DNA of 64,000 nucleotides from the NCBI GenBank assembly GCA_035602605.1, contig DATNLZ010000102.1, positions 5,571 to 69,570 on the forward strand, written 5' to 3'. The notes beneath the pieces were generated by a model. That model was not told the DNA's origin and did no database searches. It saw only the letters and a program-made list of their open reading frames with translations. Source of the DNA: DASQHY01 sp035602605. GTDB lineage: Bacteria > Acidobacteriota > Terriglobia > Acidiferrales > UBA7541. Of the stretch, positions 17,584-27,520 are shown in pieces; positions within the stretch are counted from its first letter, which is position 1, and every line of letters starts with the position of its first letter. The position numbers and the translations under genes were made by a program.

Positions 17584-18516
17584 ATGCCGATCGTCGATTT
17601 ACGCCAATTGAGCGTGCGCCAGCTCGAACCCTTGCTCGCAGAAGAGATGCAGCATTGGCGCGAGGAATTGCATTGGGATTACCGCAGCTCGGTCGAGCTC
17701 ATTAAGCGGTTTCTGCAGGCCCATTCGCTAGCCGGGTGTGCCGCTATGGAAGACGGGCAAGCCGCCGGTTATTCGTTCTACGTTCTCGAGGAGCAAAAAG
17801 GGCTCATCGGCGGACTCTTCGTGTCGCCACGATTTCCGCAGCAGGTGCTCAGCCGCCGCATCCTTGAAGAAACTCTTTTCGCGATGCGCGCAATTCCAAG
17901 GCTCCAACGCATCGAAGCCCAGCTCATGCCGTTCGGCTGTCCGATGGATCGCCCGCTCATTGAGCAAAGCTTCAGGCTCTTCACCCGTCAGTTCATGTTG
18001 CTGCCGCTCAGTGACGCCCGCGTCGAACAGCCGCGCGCCTCGCAAGGCTTGCAGCTTGAGCGCTGGGACGATCGCTTTTTCGAGCCTTGCGCGCGGCTCA
18101 TCCATCTTGCTTATGCCGACCACGTGGACGGCGATATCAACGACCAATATCGCAGCGAATCTGGCGCGATGCGCTTCCTCAAGAATATTATCCTGCTGCC
18201 AGGTTGCGGAACGTTTCAACCGTGGGCGTCGTTTGTGCTGCGCCCGGTGGGCGGGGACGGAATGGTGGGCGCCGTGCTTACCTCGGAGGTGGCGCGCGGT
18301 GTCGGCCATACCACGCAAATTTGCGTGATGCCCGGTTATCAGGGTCACGGCCTGGGGCGCCTCTTAATGCAGGCTTCGATTACCGCCTTGCGCGCGCGGA
18401 ATTACTCCGAGCTTACGCTGACAGTTACCTCGATGAACGCAACCGCAGTGCGCCTCTATGAACACCTGGGCTTTCGTACCGTTAAAACATTTGCCGCGGG
18501 TGTCTGGCCAGCCTAG
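17584..18516 (+). CDS. GNAT-family N-acetyltransferase (two GNAT-like halves)
   Basis: 310 residues. An AGGA six bases upstream favours the ATG at 17584 over the one at 17578. The C-terminal half is a standard GNAT domain with the acetyl-CoA motif YQGHGLGRLLM and the ending T-A-V-R-L-Y-E-H-L-G-F. The N-terminal half has a weaker GNAT-like layout (GYSFYVLEE followed by FVSPRF) without the P-loop. The acceptor is unknown. It stands alone, converging on the M28 peptidase gene. Confidence 0.8.
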   Translation: MPIVDLRQLSVRQLEPLLAEEMQHWREELHWDYRSSVELIKRFLQAHSLAGCAAMEDGQAAGYSFYVLEEQKGLIGGLFVSPRFPQQVLSRRILEETLFAMRAIPRLQRIEAQLMPFGCPMDRPLIEQSFRLFTRQFMLLPLSDARVEQPRASQGLQLERWDDRFFEPCARLIHLAYADHVDGDINDQYRSESGAMRFLKNIILLPGCGTFQPWASFVLRPVGGDGMVGAVLTSEVARGVGHTTQICVMPGYQGHGLGRLLMQASITALRARNYSELTLTVTSMNATAVRLYEHLGFRTVKTFAAGVWPA

Positions 18517-18556
18517 GCAGGATCACCACGGGCGATACGCAAGTCATGCCCGCGAA

Positions 18557-20254
18557 TCAGTGGTTCGACGCCTGACTGTTCTTCCGCGCCGCCTCGAATT
18601 CGTCTCCGCGTTGCCATGCGATGGCCCTGCGCTGCGCGGCTGCCTTCCAACCCAAGGCGAAGCCGAACCGCGCTATCTTCGCGACTCCTGCAAAGTCCAT
18701 ATCCGCTTTGTATTCGTCACTGGGTTGATGGTAGCGATGCGCAGTGTAGTCCTGCGACTGCTGCTCGCCCCACTCGGCCGTGTGGCCAGCGAATTTCTGT
18801 CCTTCATTGATCGAGAACGAAGGAATTCCTACACGCGCCAGGCTGAAATGGTCGGAGCGATAATAGTATCCATTCTCGGGATGCGCATCTGCACGGATGT
18901 GCACGCCAAAGGTCCGTGCGATCTCCTCGACCGCGGGATAAAACGTCGTTCGTTCCGCGCCGCTCACCTCAACCTCTTCGGGATCGCCGATGGGCGCAAC
19001 AGCGTCAAAATTAAGATCGAGCACGATTTTGGAGCGCGGTATAGGCGGGTGCTCACCGAGGTATTCAGATCCAAGCAAACCCTGCTCTTCGCCGGTCACC
19101 GCCGCAAGCAACACCGAACGTGGCGGACGTGACGGCAATGACGCATAGGCGCGCGCCAACTCAAGGAGAATGCCGCATCCGGTCCCGTTGTCCACCGCAC
19201 CGTGATAAATGTTGTCGCCCTGCGCGCCATGCACAATCCCCAGATGATCATAATGCGCGGTGTACAGTACAGCTTCTCTGGTTGCCTCTGGCCCGCGCCC
19301 CGGCACAATTCCCAAAACATTGCTCGCTTCAAACGGCCGCAACTGGCTCACGATATGCGCCTTTACGTTCACCGCTAACGGCACTGGACGGAACTCGGGC
19401 GACTTGGCGGAATCCATCAATTTATCCAGATCGAGCCCGGCCAACCCGACGAGCTTGCGCGCTACCTCCAGCTGTACCCAGGATGCCGCCTGCAATTTCG
19501 GTTTATCGTTCACTTTTAAATAAGAGCGTTCCGTACTCCATGAGCTGCGCACCACGTTCCATCCATACGAGGCCATATCGGTGCGATGAATCAGTAAGGC
19601 GCCCACCGCACCCCGCCGCGCCGCTTCTTCAAACTTATAGGTCCAGCGACCGTAGTAGGTGAGCGCTTTGCCTTTGAAGAATGTTTCGTCCTCGGAAGGT
19701 GGTTCATTCACAAGCATCAGCAGCACTTTTCCGCGGACATCAGCTCCCTTGTAGTCATCCCATTTATATTCCGGGGCCTCAATTCCGTAGCCCACGAATA
19801 TGACCGGCGCATCGATTTCCGCGTTCTGCGTCTGGCTTTGATTGTTGGTCACAAAATCATCGAGCCATTTGAGACTAAGTGCCTCTCCATTCTGCGGCGC
19901 TAAGCCAAACGTGGTTTCCGGCAGAGTGCGTACGCCGATCATCGGAACTTTCTGCAAGTATGTGCCGTCCTCCCCTGCTGGCTGGACTCCGGCAAGGGCG
20001 AACTGCGTAGCGATGTAGTCGGCAGCAATTTCCCCTCCGCGCTGCCCGGTACCGCGTCCATCGAGTAAATCGCTCGAGAGAAATCGGACGTGCGCGCGTA
20101 TGCGTTCCGGACTGATACCGCTCAGTGCTGCTTGCGCATATGGCGGCACAATCATTTTGCCCGCGGACACCTGCGCGTGGGCATTCATTCCCCGGGTTAC
20201 AGCCGCCAGAGCGAACCAAAGCACCATTGCACTACCGCGGTTCAACCTGCGCAT
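18557..20254 (-). CDS. Secreted M28-family zinc metallopeptidase
   Basis: 565 residues from the ATG at 20254, which has AGGAGA seven bases upstream. An N-terminal signal peptide (to the A-H-A-Q region) indicates export. A protease-associated insert (about 130-250) splits the catalytic domain. Metal and catalytic motifs are in order: TAHYDHLG (first His and Asp), GAVDNGTG (bridging Asp), GEEQGLLGS (general-base Glu and metal Glu), FDAVAP, and RYHQPSDE (last His). Probable aminopeptidase acting in the periplasm or outside the cell. Confidence 0.9.
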   Translation of the reverse strand: MRRLNRGSAMVLWFALAAVTRGMNAHAQVSAGKMIVPPYAQAALSGISPERIRAHVRFLSSDLLDGRGTGQRGGEIAADYIATQFALAGVQPAGEDGTYLQKVPMIGVRTLPETTFGLAPQNGEALSLKWLDDFVTNNQSQTQNAEIDAPVIFVGYGIEAPEYKWDDYKGADVRGKVLLMLVNEPPSEDETFFKGKALTYYGRWTYKFEEAARRGAVGALLIHRTDMASYGWNVVRSSWSTERSYLKVNDKPKLQAASWVQLEVARKLVGLAGLDLDKLMDSAKSPEFRPVPLAVNVKAHIVSQLRPFEASNVLGIVPGRGPEATREAVLYTAHYDHLGIVHGAQGDNIYHGAVDNGTGCGILLELARAYASLPSRPPRSVLLAAVTGEEQGLLGSEYLGEHPPIPRSKIVLDLNFDAVAPIGDPEEVEVSGAERTTFYPAVEEIARTFGVHIRADAHPENGYYYRSDHFSLARVGIPSFSINEGQKFAGHTAEWGEQQSQDYTAHRYHQPSDEYKADMDFAGVAKIARFGFALGWKAAAQRRAIAWQRGDEFEAARKNSQASNH

Positions 20255-20321
20255 CAATCGTTCTCCTGAGGGATCACGTTGCATGACTCCGCGAAAAACC
20301 TGTGGGTTGATTCTCCAAATC

Positions 20322-20786
20322 TTATTTCTTCGTGCGTTCTTTCAGCAGGCCTTTAAGCTCAGCCATAAATTCTTTGACGTCCTTGAAGTCCATATACACC
20401 GACGCAAAGCGAACATAAGCAACCTTATCGAGCTTTTTCAAGCGATGCATCAGCATCTCGCCAATTCCGGTCGTATTGATTTCGCGCTCCGAAGCTTCCT
20501 GAACGACGCGCTCAATCTCATCGACGATGGCCTCCAATTTAGGCGTCGCTACGGGCCGCTTCTCGCAGGATTTGAGCAGGCCCTGAAGAATTTTTTGCCG
20601 GTCAAAGCGCTCGCGTCTCCCGTCTTTCTTGATGACCATGTAGGGGATTTCGTCGATGCGCTCGTAGGTGGTAAATCGGCGGCCACAGCGCAAGCACTCG
20701 CGCCGTCGGCGAATTAAATCCCCGGTTCGAGCCACTCGGGAGTCGATCACCTTGTCGTCAATGTGCGAGCAAAAGGGACACTTCAC
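20322..20786 (-). CDS. nrdR: Transcriptional repressor NrdR
   Basis: 154 residues with a GTG start, the standard NrdR size. Zinc ribbon cysteines are C3, C6, C31, C34. The ATP-cone domain follows (about 50-140; [16 protein letters not shown]). NrdR represses ribonucleotide reductase genes by binding NrdR boxes when loaded with dATP/ATP. No nrd gene is in the window, so it acts in trans. Its start overlaps the end of the flippase-like gene by four bases. Confidence 0.96.
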   Translation of the reverse strand: MKCPFCSHIDDKVIDSRVARTGDLIRRRRECLRCGRRFTTYERIDEIPYMVIKKDGRRERFDRQKILQGLLKSCEKRPVATPKLEAIVDEIERVVQEASEREINTTGIGEMLMHRLKKLDKVAYVRFASVYMDFKDVKEFMAELKGLLKERTKK

Positions 20787-21919
20787 TCGGTTGGTGCTCC
20801 TCGATCCCGGCGTTCACTGGATTCGGAATTTTCGCTCCAGCGATCCCGCTCACTGCGGGATTCTTTCGCAACCAGCGGCGCCTCTTCAGCTAGATGTCGC
20901 AGCTTCCCCAACGACAAACCTTCGTGAATCAACAGCGGCACGCCTCCCAAGCTCGATGCCACGAAAGTTACCAGCCACAAAACGATTGCCGCAGCGGCGG
21001 CGGGCTCCTTTTCTACTCCAAAAAACTGCGTGAACGCCAGAAACGATGCGGCCTGGGATCCGCCGCCGACGCCTGGAACCTGCAGTGTTGACCCTACCAT
21101 AGTGATCGCCAAAACCAGCATAGCTCCCTTGAAGTTAATCAGTTCGAATTGCCCTCCGAAACTGCGCGCTACCCACAAATAAATCAGCGCGACTAAAGTC
21201 CAATGGATCGCGGAATACAAAATGGCCATCGCTAAATCTGCGAACGTCCGGATGGCCCGCAGACCATCGCTAATGCCGGAAACAATTTCGGCAATTTTTA
21301 AACGCCAGCCGCTGGCCCCTCGCCAGCCTGACAGCCGGCCGTCAAGAATTCCGGCACCATGAAAGCGGAAGTAAACAAGAAACGCGGCAGTCAAAAGCGA
21401 TCCCGCCAGAAGCACCATTCCCGCCGTTTGCACGCGTCTGGCGAGTTCCTTGGAGCCTTCTTGAATTTCTAGCTCGGAAAAAGACAATAGGCCAAAACCG
21501 GCTATGACTGCTGTGCTGGCAGTATCAAAAATTCGTTCCAGGAAGTAAATCCCAAACATGCTGGAGACGGACACTTGTTCTTTGCGTGCAATCAACAGTG
21601 GCCGCACCGGTTCGCCGGCTCGTCCGAGTAGAAAAAGCGACGCGAACCCCGCCAGCGTGAGGCCATATACATTCCAGAAATTCATCGCTTTGATATGGCG
21701 AGAGAAGCGCATCCACCGCAATGCGCGGATTGCGTAACAAAGGTAAATTACTGCGACGGAAAGAAGCAAGAGCGAGAAGCGCGCGCGCCGCACCGCAAAT
21801 AAGAGCTTCTGGAAACTGAAATTCCCCTGAGAAAACATCTCGCGGAAGTGATAAACCAAAACACCGAGGAGAAGGAGTCCCAGCGCGTATACGGCAAGCC
21901 TGCGGTTGGTAACGGCCAT
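20783..21919 (-). CDS. Flippase-like integral membrane protein (UPF0104 / LPG-synthase membrane domain)
   Basis: About 378 residues from the ATG at 21919. Around eight membrane helices. The pattern RALRW near the second helix, the G-R-A-G-E-x-x-R-P segment after the third, the LERIFD motif and the late G-V-G-G-G-S-Q-A box are those of the AglD/MprF-type flippase superfamily. The C-terminal 40 residues are a charged tail. Likely moves a lipid-linked substrate across the inner membrane; the substrate is unknown. Transcribed with nrdR. Confidence 0.8.
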   Translation of the reverse strand: MAVTNRRLAVYALGLLLLGVLVYHFREMFSQGNFSFQKLLFAVRRARFSLLLLSVAVIYLCYAIRALRWMRFSRHIKAMNFWNVYGLTLAGFASLFLLGRAGEPVRPLLIARKEQVSVSSMFGIYFLERIFDTASTAVIAGFGLLSFSELEIQEGSKELARRVQTAGMVLLAGSLLTAAFLVYFRFHGAGILDGRLSGWRGASGWRLKIAEIVSGISDGLRAIRTFADLAMAILYSAIHWTLVALIYLWVARSFGGQFELINFKGAMLVLAITMVGSTLQVPGVGGGSQAASFLAFTQFFGVEKEPAAAAAIVLWLVTFVASSLGGVPLLIHEGLSLGKLRHLAEEAPLVAKESRSERDRWSENSESSERRDRGAPTE

Positions 21920-22532
21920 CCGCCGCCAGCGTATCTGGCTCGACAAAGTCCGTCAAGTAAACACAGAAGAAGACTACGGGCGTCGTGCCCCGGGGCTTGC
22001 GGGCCCTCGTGCTATCATTGATTCGTTTTTTGGCACGACAAAAATTGTGCGTTCCCTCTCTCAACATCGGCTGTTGCAGCGCGTTGGCACCGACGAGCAT
22101 CTCGATACCATCGCCAGCATCCTCGATGACATGTTTCGCATCCCTGGAACTAAGATTAGATTTGGTCTTGATGCCATCGTCGGATGGATTCCGGGAATCG
22201 GAGACGGGGCAGCGGGTATCGCCTCGTTTTTAATTGTATTCGCGGCATGGCGGCGGGGCACCCCAGGGGTCACGCTCACGCGTATGGTCGCTAACGTGGT
22301 TCTCGAAACTGTAGTGGGTGCTGTACCGGTCATTGGCGACATCTTCCATGTCATTTGGAAGGCCAATCGCCGGAATTATCGCTTATTGATGCGCGAAAGG
22401 TATCAGCCCAGGGTCAACAAACATCGCGATTGGCTGTTCCTGCTTTTTATCGTGCTAACTGCTATCACCGTGTTTTCGCTTCCGTTCGTTATTTTAATCT
22501 GGATCCTCAAAACCCATGCACCGTTCTACTAA
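21906..22532 (+). CDS. DUF4112 family membrane protein
   Basis: Up to 208 residues. The DUF4112 core is clear: LDTIASILDDMFRIPGTKIR, then FGLDAIVGWIPGIGDG, then T-R-M-x-x-N-V-x-L-E, then VPVIGDIFHVIWKANRRN. Two or three membrane helices, the last near the C-terminus. The open frame begins with a TTG at 21906 that would overlap the divergent flippase start by 14 bases; a GTG at 22047 would give 162 residues and still include the whole domain. I cannot decide from ribosome-binding sites. Function unknown. Confidence 0.75.
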   Translation: MVTAIRRQRIWLDKVRQVNTEEDYGRRAPGLAGPRAIIDSFFGTTKIVRSLSQHRLLQRVGTDEHLDTIASILDDMFRIPGTKIRFGLDAIVGWIPGIGDGAAGIASFLIVFAAWRRGTPGVTLTRMVANVVLETVVGAVPVIGDIFHVIWKANRRNYRLLMRERYQPRVNKHRDWLFLLFIVLTAITVFSLPFVILIWILKTHAPFY

Positions 22533-22956
22533 GAATCCTGTTCGTAGCGGCGCTTGATGACGCCGCTGGTCGGCTGCCGCTAACATACACCAACCCTTTG
22601 AAGTTCTGTTCAGCCGCTGAGTTCTTCTCACCTGACTGCGGATGGCCAACAAAAACTTGAGACCTGGCGATGGCCGACGTAGGGTGCCCCTGACAGACGT
22701 TAGAAACGTAAAGTCCCGAGCAGGTGCAGACCGGACAGGGTTACGTTGCGCGGGAATGATTCTGGCTCTGCGACCGCAGCCGGCACATATGTATTTACCG
22801 TCGCAGGCGCGCGAGGATCTCCGGGCCTTGACGCGCGCGGCGACGGCGAGGTTCGCCAAGAGCCCGGCCACTCGTACGGATCTTGAATGCGGGAAAAGGG
22901 CAAGCACTGGGCGGACAGGATGCCGTAACTAAAGGTACTCTCCGCGGAGGTTGCAG
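22533..22956. other. Intergenic stretch between two convergent genes, no gene seen
   Basis: 424 bases after the DUF4112 gene and before the stop of the His/Met-rich gene. Short frames on both strands overlap each other and have no domain or ribosome-binding site. I see no strong hairpin. Confidence 0.45.
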
Positions 22957-23817
22957 CTACATCTGACCAAAGATTTTGCCAGGGGAATCTTCGAAAGGAT
23001 AGACGTGAACCATCCACCCGAATATGGACGGGAAGAATCTCCCTCCCGCGTCTCGGCAAGACTCGGGAGTCACGATCGAGCCTCGCAAGCCGAACTTGGT
23101 CCAGTCCGACGATTCCTCTTGGCCCTTCGGAGGCATGCACAGATTGGTATGCAAATGCCAGCTCGCCACGCTGAGCGGAACACGCGCGTCCAGCTGATCT
23201 TCAGTCGCGTTTTTGGGCATCGTAAACATTGCACCGCTTAATTCATACCCGCCGGATGTTTTTTTGTAGAGCAGTGAAGTGGGACGAGCAGGATCGAATG
23301 TAAACGCCTCGAGAAAACCGCTCCAGTATTTCGTAAAGTGGTATTCCTTTTGCGGCAGATTTGGCAGGAAAGGCTTGTAGCCGTCCGCCAGAGCCGCGTG
23401 GTAGTCCTTATATCTTTCCAGAGCGGTTCGTAGGGAATGCACCACCTGCTGGGCGCGTTGCGCATCGCCCGGAGATGATGGACGCATGAGCGTCATTGTC
23501 ATGTGTGCACCGTTGTGATGATGCCCGCCCGTCATCGAGGCTACCGCCGCGACCTCGTTCTGCTTGTTGTCGTGATCCATGCCCGGCATGTGATGGTCAT
23601 CGGTTTGACCATCCGTTGGATGACCTGCATGGGGGCCCGTTTCCTGGTCCATGCTCACCATCGAGGAATCAGGCCAAGCGGCCTGCGGCAGGTGGCCATT
23701 CTGACTGCCGGGCCCGCGACGTGATGGTACGGCCGCGAGCACGACGACTATTGCGAGCGTCACGCCCAACACAACTCCACCTTTACCCGCAACGCCCCAA
23801 AGGTTGCCCTTGGACAT
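22957..23817 (-). CDS. Secreted or membrane-anchored protein with a His/Met-rich N-terminal region
   Basis: 286 residues. A single membrane helix or signal (about 12-30) is followed by a low-complexity segment (52-111) unusually rich in His, Met and Asp, with H63, H66, H75, H76, M77, M80, H82, H99-101, H105, M106, M108. This composition suits copper or other soft/borderline metal binding. The rest (115-286) is a compact domain with RYKDYHAALADGYKPFLPN, a pair of H-x-H type sites (SWHLHTNLC) and GWMVHVYPFE. I do not know a characterised homologue. Possibly a periplasmic metal-handling protein; that is inference from composition only. Confidence 0.7.
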   Translation of the reverse strand: MSKGNLWGVAGKGGVVLGVTLAIVVVLAAVPSRRGPGSQNGHLPQAAWPDSSMVSMDQETGPHAGHPTDGQTDDHHMPGMDHDNKQNEVAAVASMTGGHHHNGAHMTMTLMRPSSPGDAQRAQQVVHSLRTALERYKDYHAALADGYKPFLPNLPQKEYHFTKYWSGFLEAFTFDPARPTSLLYKKTSGGYELSGAMFTMPKNATEDQLDARVPLSVASWHLHTNLCMPPKGQEESSDWTKFGLRGSIVTPESCRDAGGRFFPSIFGWMVHVYPFEDSPGKIFGQM

Positions 23818-23978
23818 GATTGCTTCTCCTCACTCTATATTACGGTTTGCTCGTCAAATAGGTTTCGCGAGTTCGCGCTGGATTTCCATCGTTGCAAGGT
23901 TGCATCAGTGAGTAAGCGAATTTGATTTCCAGAAGTGCACCGCGAACAAGCAAGATTGCGCGTGGTACACTGCACACC

Positions 23979-25295
23979 GTGGGCACGCAAAAGATCAAGC
24001 CTGCGCGAACCATTTCAGGCAGCGTTCCGCCTCCCGGCGACAAGTCGATGTCGCACCGCTACGCAATGCTCGCCGCGATTGCTGAAGGCAAGAGCGAGAT
24101 CCGGCATTTTTCGACCGCCCAGGATTGCCGAAGCACTCTCGATTGCTTGCGCAACCTCGGCGCGAAAATAGAAACAACTCGCGGCGTGGTGCGAATTACG
24201 GGAAGTGGTTCGGCCGGTTTGCAACGTTCGCGACGTGAGCTCGACGCCGGCAATTCTGGCACAACAATGCGTTTGCTTACCGGTATCCTTTCAGGACAAC
24301 CCTTTGAATCGAAGATTTCAGGAGACTTGTCGTTACGCCGCAGGCCCATGAAACGGGTGATCGAGCCGTTGACTCAAATGGGAGCGGAAATTCGTGCTCA
24401 AGGCGGCGAATGCGCGCCGCTGGAGATTTACGGCACGAAGCTCCGAGCCATTGACTACACACTTCCATTCCCAAGCGCTCAGGTAAAATCTGCCGTTCTA
24501 CTGGCCGGCCTGTTCGCCGATGGAGTGACTTCGGTAACCGAGGCGGTACGAACTCGCGATCATACCGAAATTGCTCTCGCCGAATTTGGTGCGCGCATCG
24601 AACAGACCAGCCACACCACGCGCGTCCACGGCATCGGAAGCAGTGGGAACAATAACATGGTGTCCCTCGAAGCACGCACCATTGAAGTTCCCGGAGATAT
24701 TTCGTCCGCGGTTTTTTTTCTGGCGGCAGCCTTGATTCTGCCCGAATCGAACCTGCTCCTCCAAAATGTTGGGTTAAATCCCACGCGCACCGCCGTTCTT
24801 GACGTGCTCACCATGATGGGAGCACCGATCAGCCTGGTCTCGGTTCGTAGCGCTTCCGGCGAACTCATCGGCGACATCACCGTGCGCCATGCGACGCTCC
24901 AAGGCGGTGTGATTGAAGGCGAGTCGGTGGCGCAACTGATTGACGAATTGCCAATGCTCGCCGCGCTCGGACCGTTCACTGAAAATGGCGTCGAAATTCG
25001 CAACGCACAAGAGTTACGTGTCAAAGAAAGCGACCGTATTGCCGCCGTCGCGCAAAATTTGAAACACATGGGCGCGCAGGTCGAGGAGCGTCCTGACGGC
25101 CTTCGCATTGCCGGTCGTTCCGCCGGGAAGTTGCGCGGTGCCGATATTGAGCCTCACGGCGACCATCGCATCGCGATGGCTTTTGCCGTCGCCGCGCTAG
25201 GCGCCCAGGGACCGAGCGTCATTCGCGACTCGGAATGCGCGGCCGTCTCTTATCCGGAATTTTTTGAGGTGTTGGACAAACTAGTAGAACGCTAG
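23979..25295 (+). CDS. aroA: 3-phosphoshikimate 1-carboxyvinyltransferase (EPSP synthase)
   Basis: Sixth step of the shikimate pathway: phosphoenolpyruvate plus shikimate-3-phosphate to EPSP. Motifs: PPGDKSMSHR near the N-terminus, LDAGNSGTTMRLL, a RDHTE segment, DELPMLAALG and RVKESDRI. The frame is open from a TTG at 23922; the GTG at 23979 is preferred because it gives 438 residues with the usual short lead before the PGDKS motif. Neither start has a good ribosome-binding site. The gene stands alone between divergent and convergent neighbours. Confidence 0.93.
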   Translation: MGTQKIKPARTISGSVPPPGDKSMSHRYAMLAAIAEGKSEIRHFSTAQDCRSTLDCLRNLGAKIETTRGVVRITGSGSAGLQRSRRELDAGNSGTTMRLLTGILSGQPFESKISGDLSLRRRPMKRVIEPLTQMGAEIRAQGGECAPLEIYGTKLRAIDYTLPFPSAQVKSAVLLAGLFADGVTSVTEAVRTRDHTEIALAEFGARIEQTSHTTRVHGIGSSGNNNMVSLEARTIEVPGDISSAVFFLAAALILPESNLLLQNVGLNPTRTAVLDVLTMMGAPISLVSVRSASGELIGDITVRHATLQGGVIEGESVAQLIDELPMLAALGPFTENGVEIRNAQELRVKESDRIAAVAQNLKHMGAQVEERPDGLRIAGRSAGKLRGADIEPHGDHRIAMAFAVAALGAQGPSVIRDSECAAVSYPEFFEVLDKLVER

Positions 25296-25344
25296 GAGGA
25301 ACCTCGACTTCTACTGCCGCTAACTAATCGTCGACTGCGCGCCG

Positions 25345-26913
25345 CTAAGTCGCTTTGCGGATAGAGATGGATCCATATGTGGTTTTGAGTCGGATCTGCG
25401 GTCCGCGCACACCAACAGTCCCATCGAGTCTGGTGTTGCCGTGCTCGTCGCTCATTTTGGTCACTGAGGGTACGTCAAATTCCGAGTCAATCTCTCCCGA
25501 ACGTGCTTCGGCATGAATTTCGAACGAAGACTTAGCGGGCATCGTCAGGGTGATCCCGGCGGACTGATCAGCAACCTCGACATCGTCTTTCGGCGGCTGC
25601 GCGAACCGCACGCTGACGTTGCCATTTCGGTTTTCGATTCGTACGCGCCCACCGAGATTCTCCACAGTAATGTCTTTCTCCCGAGTTTTCAGGTTCAAAC
25701 TGCCACTTGCATCGGTAATTTCCAAGCCCCCCGAAGTCAATTCGACGCGCCCCGCCACCTGCGTCACCGTCAAGTCGGTCCGCTGCGATTTGAAGTGCAC
25801 TCCCTTGGCAATTTTTTCCAAGCGAATTGGATCGTAAAATTCTCCGTCAACACTCGCCGAGCCTGCAACATTGGAAATGTCTACATCGCGTCCGCTGCCG
25901 GCGAGCTTGACGTCCCCCTTGGCACCCGCAATCTTGACGTCCCCATGGCGCACGTCGACGTCGACATCGGCACCAGCATCGCGAACCTCAACATCGCCGC
26001 GCCCCGAATTCACCGAAACATTGTTTAGGATTCCAGTAACCTGTACATCGCCCGCCCCGGTCCGCGCAACAATCGTGGCTTGCCGCGGCACGTGGACCTC
26101 CAGATCCACAGAGACGCGATTCCCTACTCCTTGCGGACGAATTTCGTAGCCGTCTCCATCCGGCAGGATGGCCACCGAAACTCCCTCAGAAAGACGCCGC
26201 GCCTGGTTTTCATTCCAACCGCGAGCGCGCGTTTTGACCATGACTTGGATGTTTGCTAGATCTTCCGCGCGCACCACCACGTCTCCTCGTTGCGTGCGAA
26301 TTGAAATGTGAGAATTAGCCGCGATACTCTTCACCGGTCCGTCCTGGCTAAACGAGTACTCGTTCAATCCCGGCCAATCGGGACCACCCGGGCCGGCGGG
26401 ATGGTGCACGAAGGCTACGCCGAGTCCCAGCAGAATCAGAACGCCGACCAGAACAATTTCGCCACCAGTAATCGTGCGCGGCGGGTCTTCACCGGTACGT
26501 TGTGCGACCAGCCGGTCAAGCAGTTTGGCAACGCCCCAAAAAATCAGCAGCAGGGGCCACCATCGCCAAAACAAACTTATAAAGCCAAAGTCACCTCGGA
26601 AGTTTTGCGCCAGGAAGATCAAACCCATCAGCAGCAGCAGCACGCCGCCAAACACCGATCGCCTTCGCGGTCGAACGGCAGCATTGATTCCCAAGTGTCC
26701 TTCGGACGAGGCCATCGCTGCGCCCAGTTTCATCGCGCCCACTACCAGCAGAACGATCGGCCAGGTCTTTCCCCAAAACCACAAGTGCGGGTCTACTTGA
26801 CCAATGAAAAAGAGCAATCCAACAGTGATCAATAACACCGGTCCGATGAGTCCGTGCACCCTGCATCGGGGACAGCGGCATCGCGTCCTTGCGCCTGTTG
26901 TAGTGGCGGCCAT
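25345..26913 (-). CDS. Membrane protein with LiaF-type helices and a DUF4097 beta-helix
   Basis: 522 residues. A short Cys-rich start (RCRCPRC, 11-17) is followed by four or five helices in pairs typical of LiaF/DUF5668 membrane domains (about 21-170). From about 195 to the end comes a long DUF4097 beta-helix with repeated G-D-V/V-x-V steps such as GAGDVQVTG, GRGDVEVRD, RHGDVKIAG, KGDVKLAG. These proteins are often the last gene of ECF sigma or PspC-type envelope stress operons. Here it is 13 bases after the B-box protein gene of such an operon, so it is likely an envelope-stress effector or sensor. Confidence 0.82.
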   Translation of the reverse strand: MAATTTGARTRCRCPRCRVHGLIGPVLLITVGLLFFIGQVDPHLWFWGKTWPIVLLVVGAMKLGAAMASSEGHLGINAAVRPRRRSVFGGVLLLLMGLIFLAQNFRGDFGFISLFWRWWPLLLIFWGVAKLLDRLVAQRTGEDPPRTITGGEIVLVGVLILLGLGVAFVHHPAGPGGPDWPGLNEYSFSQDGPVKSIAANSHISIRTQRGDVVVRAEDLANIQVMVKTRARGWNENQARRLSEGVSVAILPDGDGYEIRPQGVGNRVSVDLEVHVPRQATIVARTGAGDVQVTGILNNVSVNSGRGDVEVRDAGADVDVDVRHGDVKIAGAKGDVKLAGSGRDVDISNVAGSASVDGEFYDPIRLEKIAKGVHFKSQRTDLTVTQVAGRVELTSGGLEITDASGSLNLKTREKDITVENLGGRVRIENRNGNVSVRFAQPPKDDVEVADQSAGITLTMPAKSSFEIHAEARSGEIDSEFDVPSVTKMSDEHGNTRLDGTVGVRGPQIRLKTTYGSISIRKAT

Positions 26914-26926
26914 GGTCGGATTTTCC

Positions 26927-27520
26927 TTAAGTCGCAGACCCCATACGATTGCGCAACATCAACAAGCCTGCGCCGATCAAAAAAATGGGCCAGAACTCGA
27001 AAAGCCTGTGGATGGAGAAAATGCCAAACTTTTCCAGAAGAAACATCACCCCGAGAGCAATCAGAAGAATCGGCCCAACCGGTTTGTCTTTGCCCCACGA
27101 CGCAAACGGATCTGTCGGCACCGCTCCCGATTGTCTCAGCTTCGCCGACCGGTGCGCATCGATTGCCATATAGAGCCAATATGCGGAGATGCAGATCCAC
27201 AACGCCGCTTCAGATCCACTGCTCAAATCACCGTTGACCCCGGCCGTAAATAAAACGACGAAAATCGCAACATGCACCAATGCTTTTATGTACTCGCCGT
27301 TGTAAACCGCCCCAAGCCCGGGAACGAAGCCGAGTAGAAACGCCACTGTAGGATTGGAGCCCATGTTCGCGGGGCCCGCAGGCTGCGCAACAATTTCCGC
27401 CAGGCATGGCTCGCAGTAAAGCACTCCGCGCACATCGCGTGTACACTCGCGGCACATCGCCTTCCCGCAGTTCCGGCAGAACCCTGTTGCGTCAGCCTCG
27501 GTGTGCACAGCACACTTCAT
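26927..27520 (-). CDS. B-box zinc finger membrane protein (DUF5668/TM2-like)
   Basis: 197 residues. The N-terminal B-box-type zinc finger has C3, H6, C15, C18, C23, C26, C36 and C39. Membrane segments follow: a TM2-like stretch (FLLGFVPGLGAVYNG) and helices at about 82-95, 106-120, 148-162 and 172-190, the last two of DUF5668 type. Its start overlaps the anti-sigma stop by four bases. Bacterial proteins of this layout are common in acidobacterial sigma operons; the zinc finger probably faces the cytoplasm and may bind a partner protein. Confidence 0.8.
   Translation of the reverse strand: MKCAVHTEADATGFCRNCGKAMCRECTRDVRGVLYCEPCLAEIVAQPAGPANMGSNPTVAFLLGFVPGLGAVYNGEYIKALVHVAIFVVLFTAGVNGDLSSGSEAALWICISAYWLYMAIDAHRSAKLRQSGAVPTDPFASWGKDKPVGPILLIALGVMFLLEKFGIFSIHRLFEFWPIFLIGAGLLMLRNRMGSAT

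Noticed and set aside
22494..23140. Minus-strand frames between DUF4112 and the His/Met-rich gene
   Set aside because: They overlap well-supported genes or each other, with Arg/Ser-rich shadow composition and no family signature.
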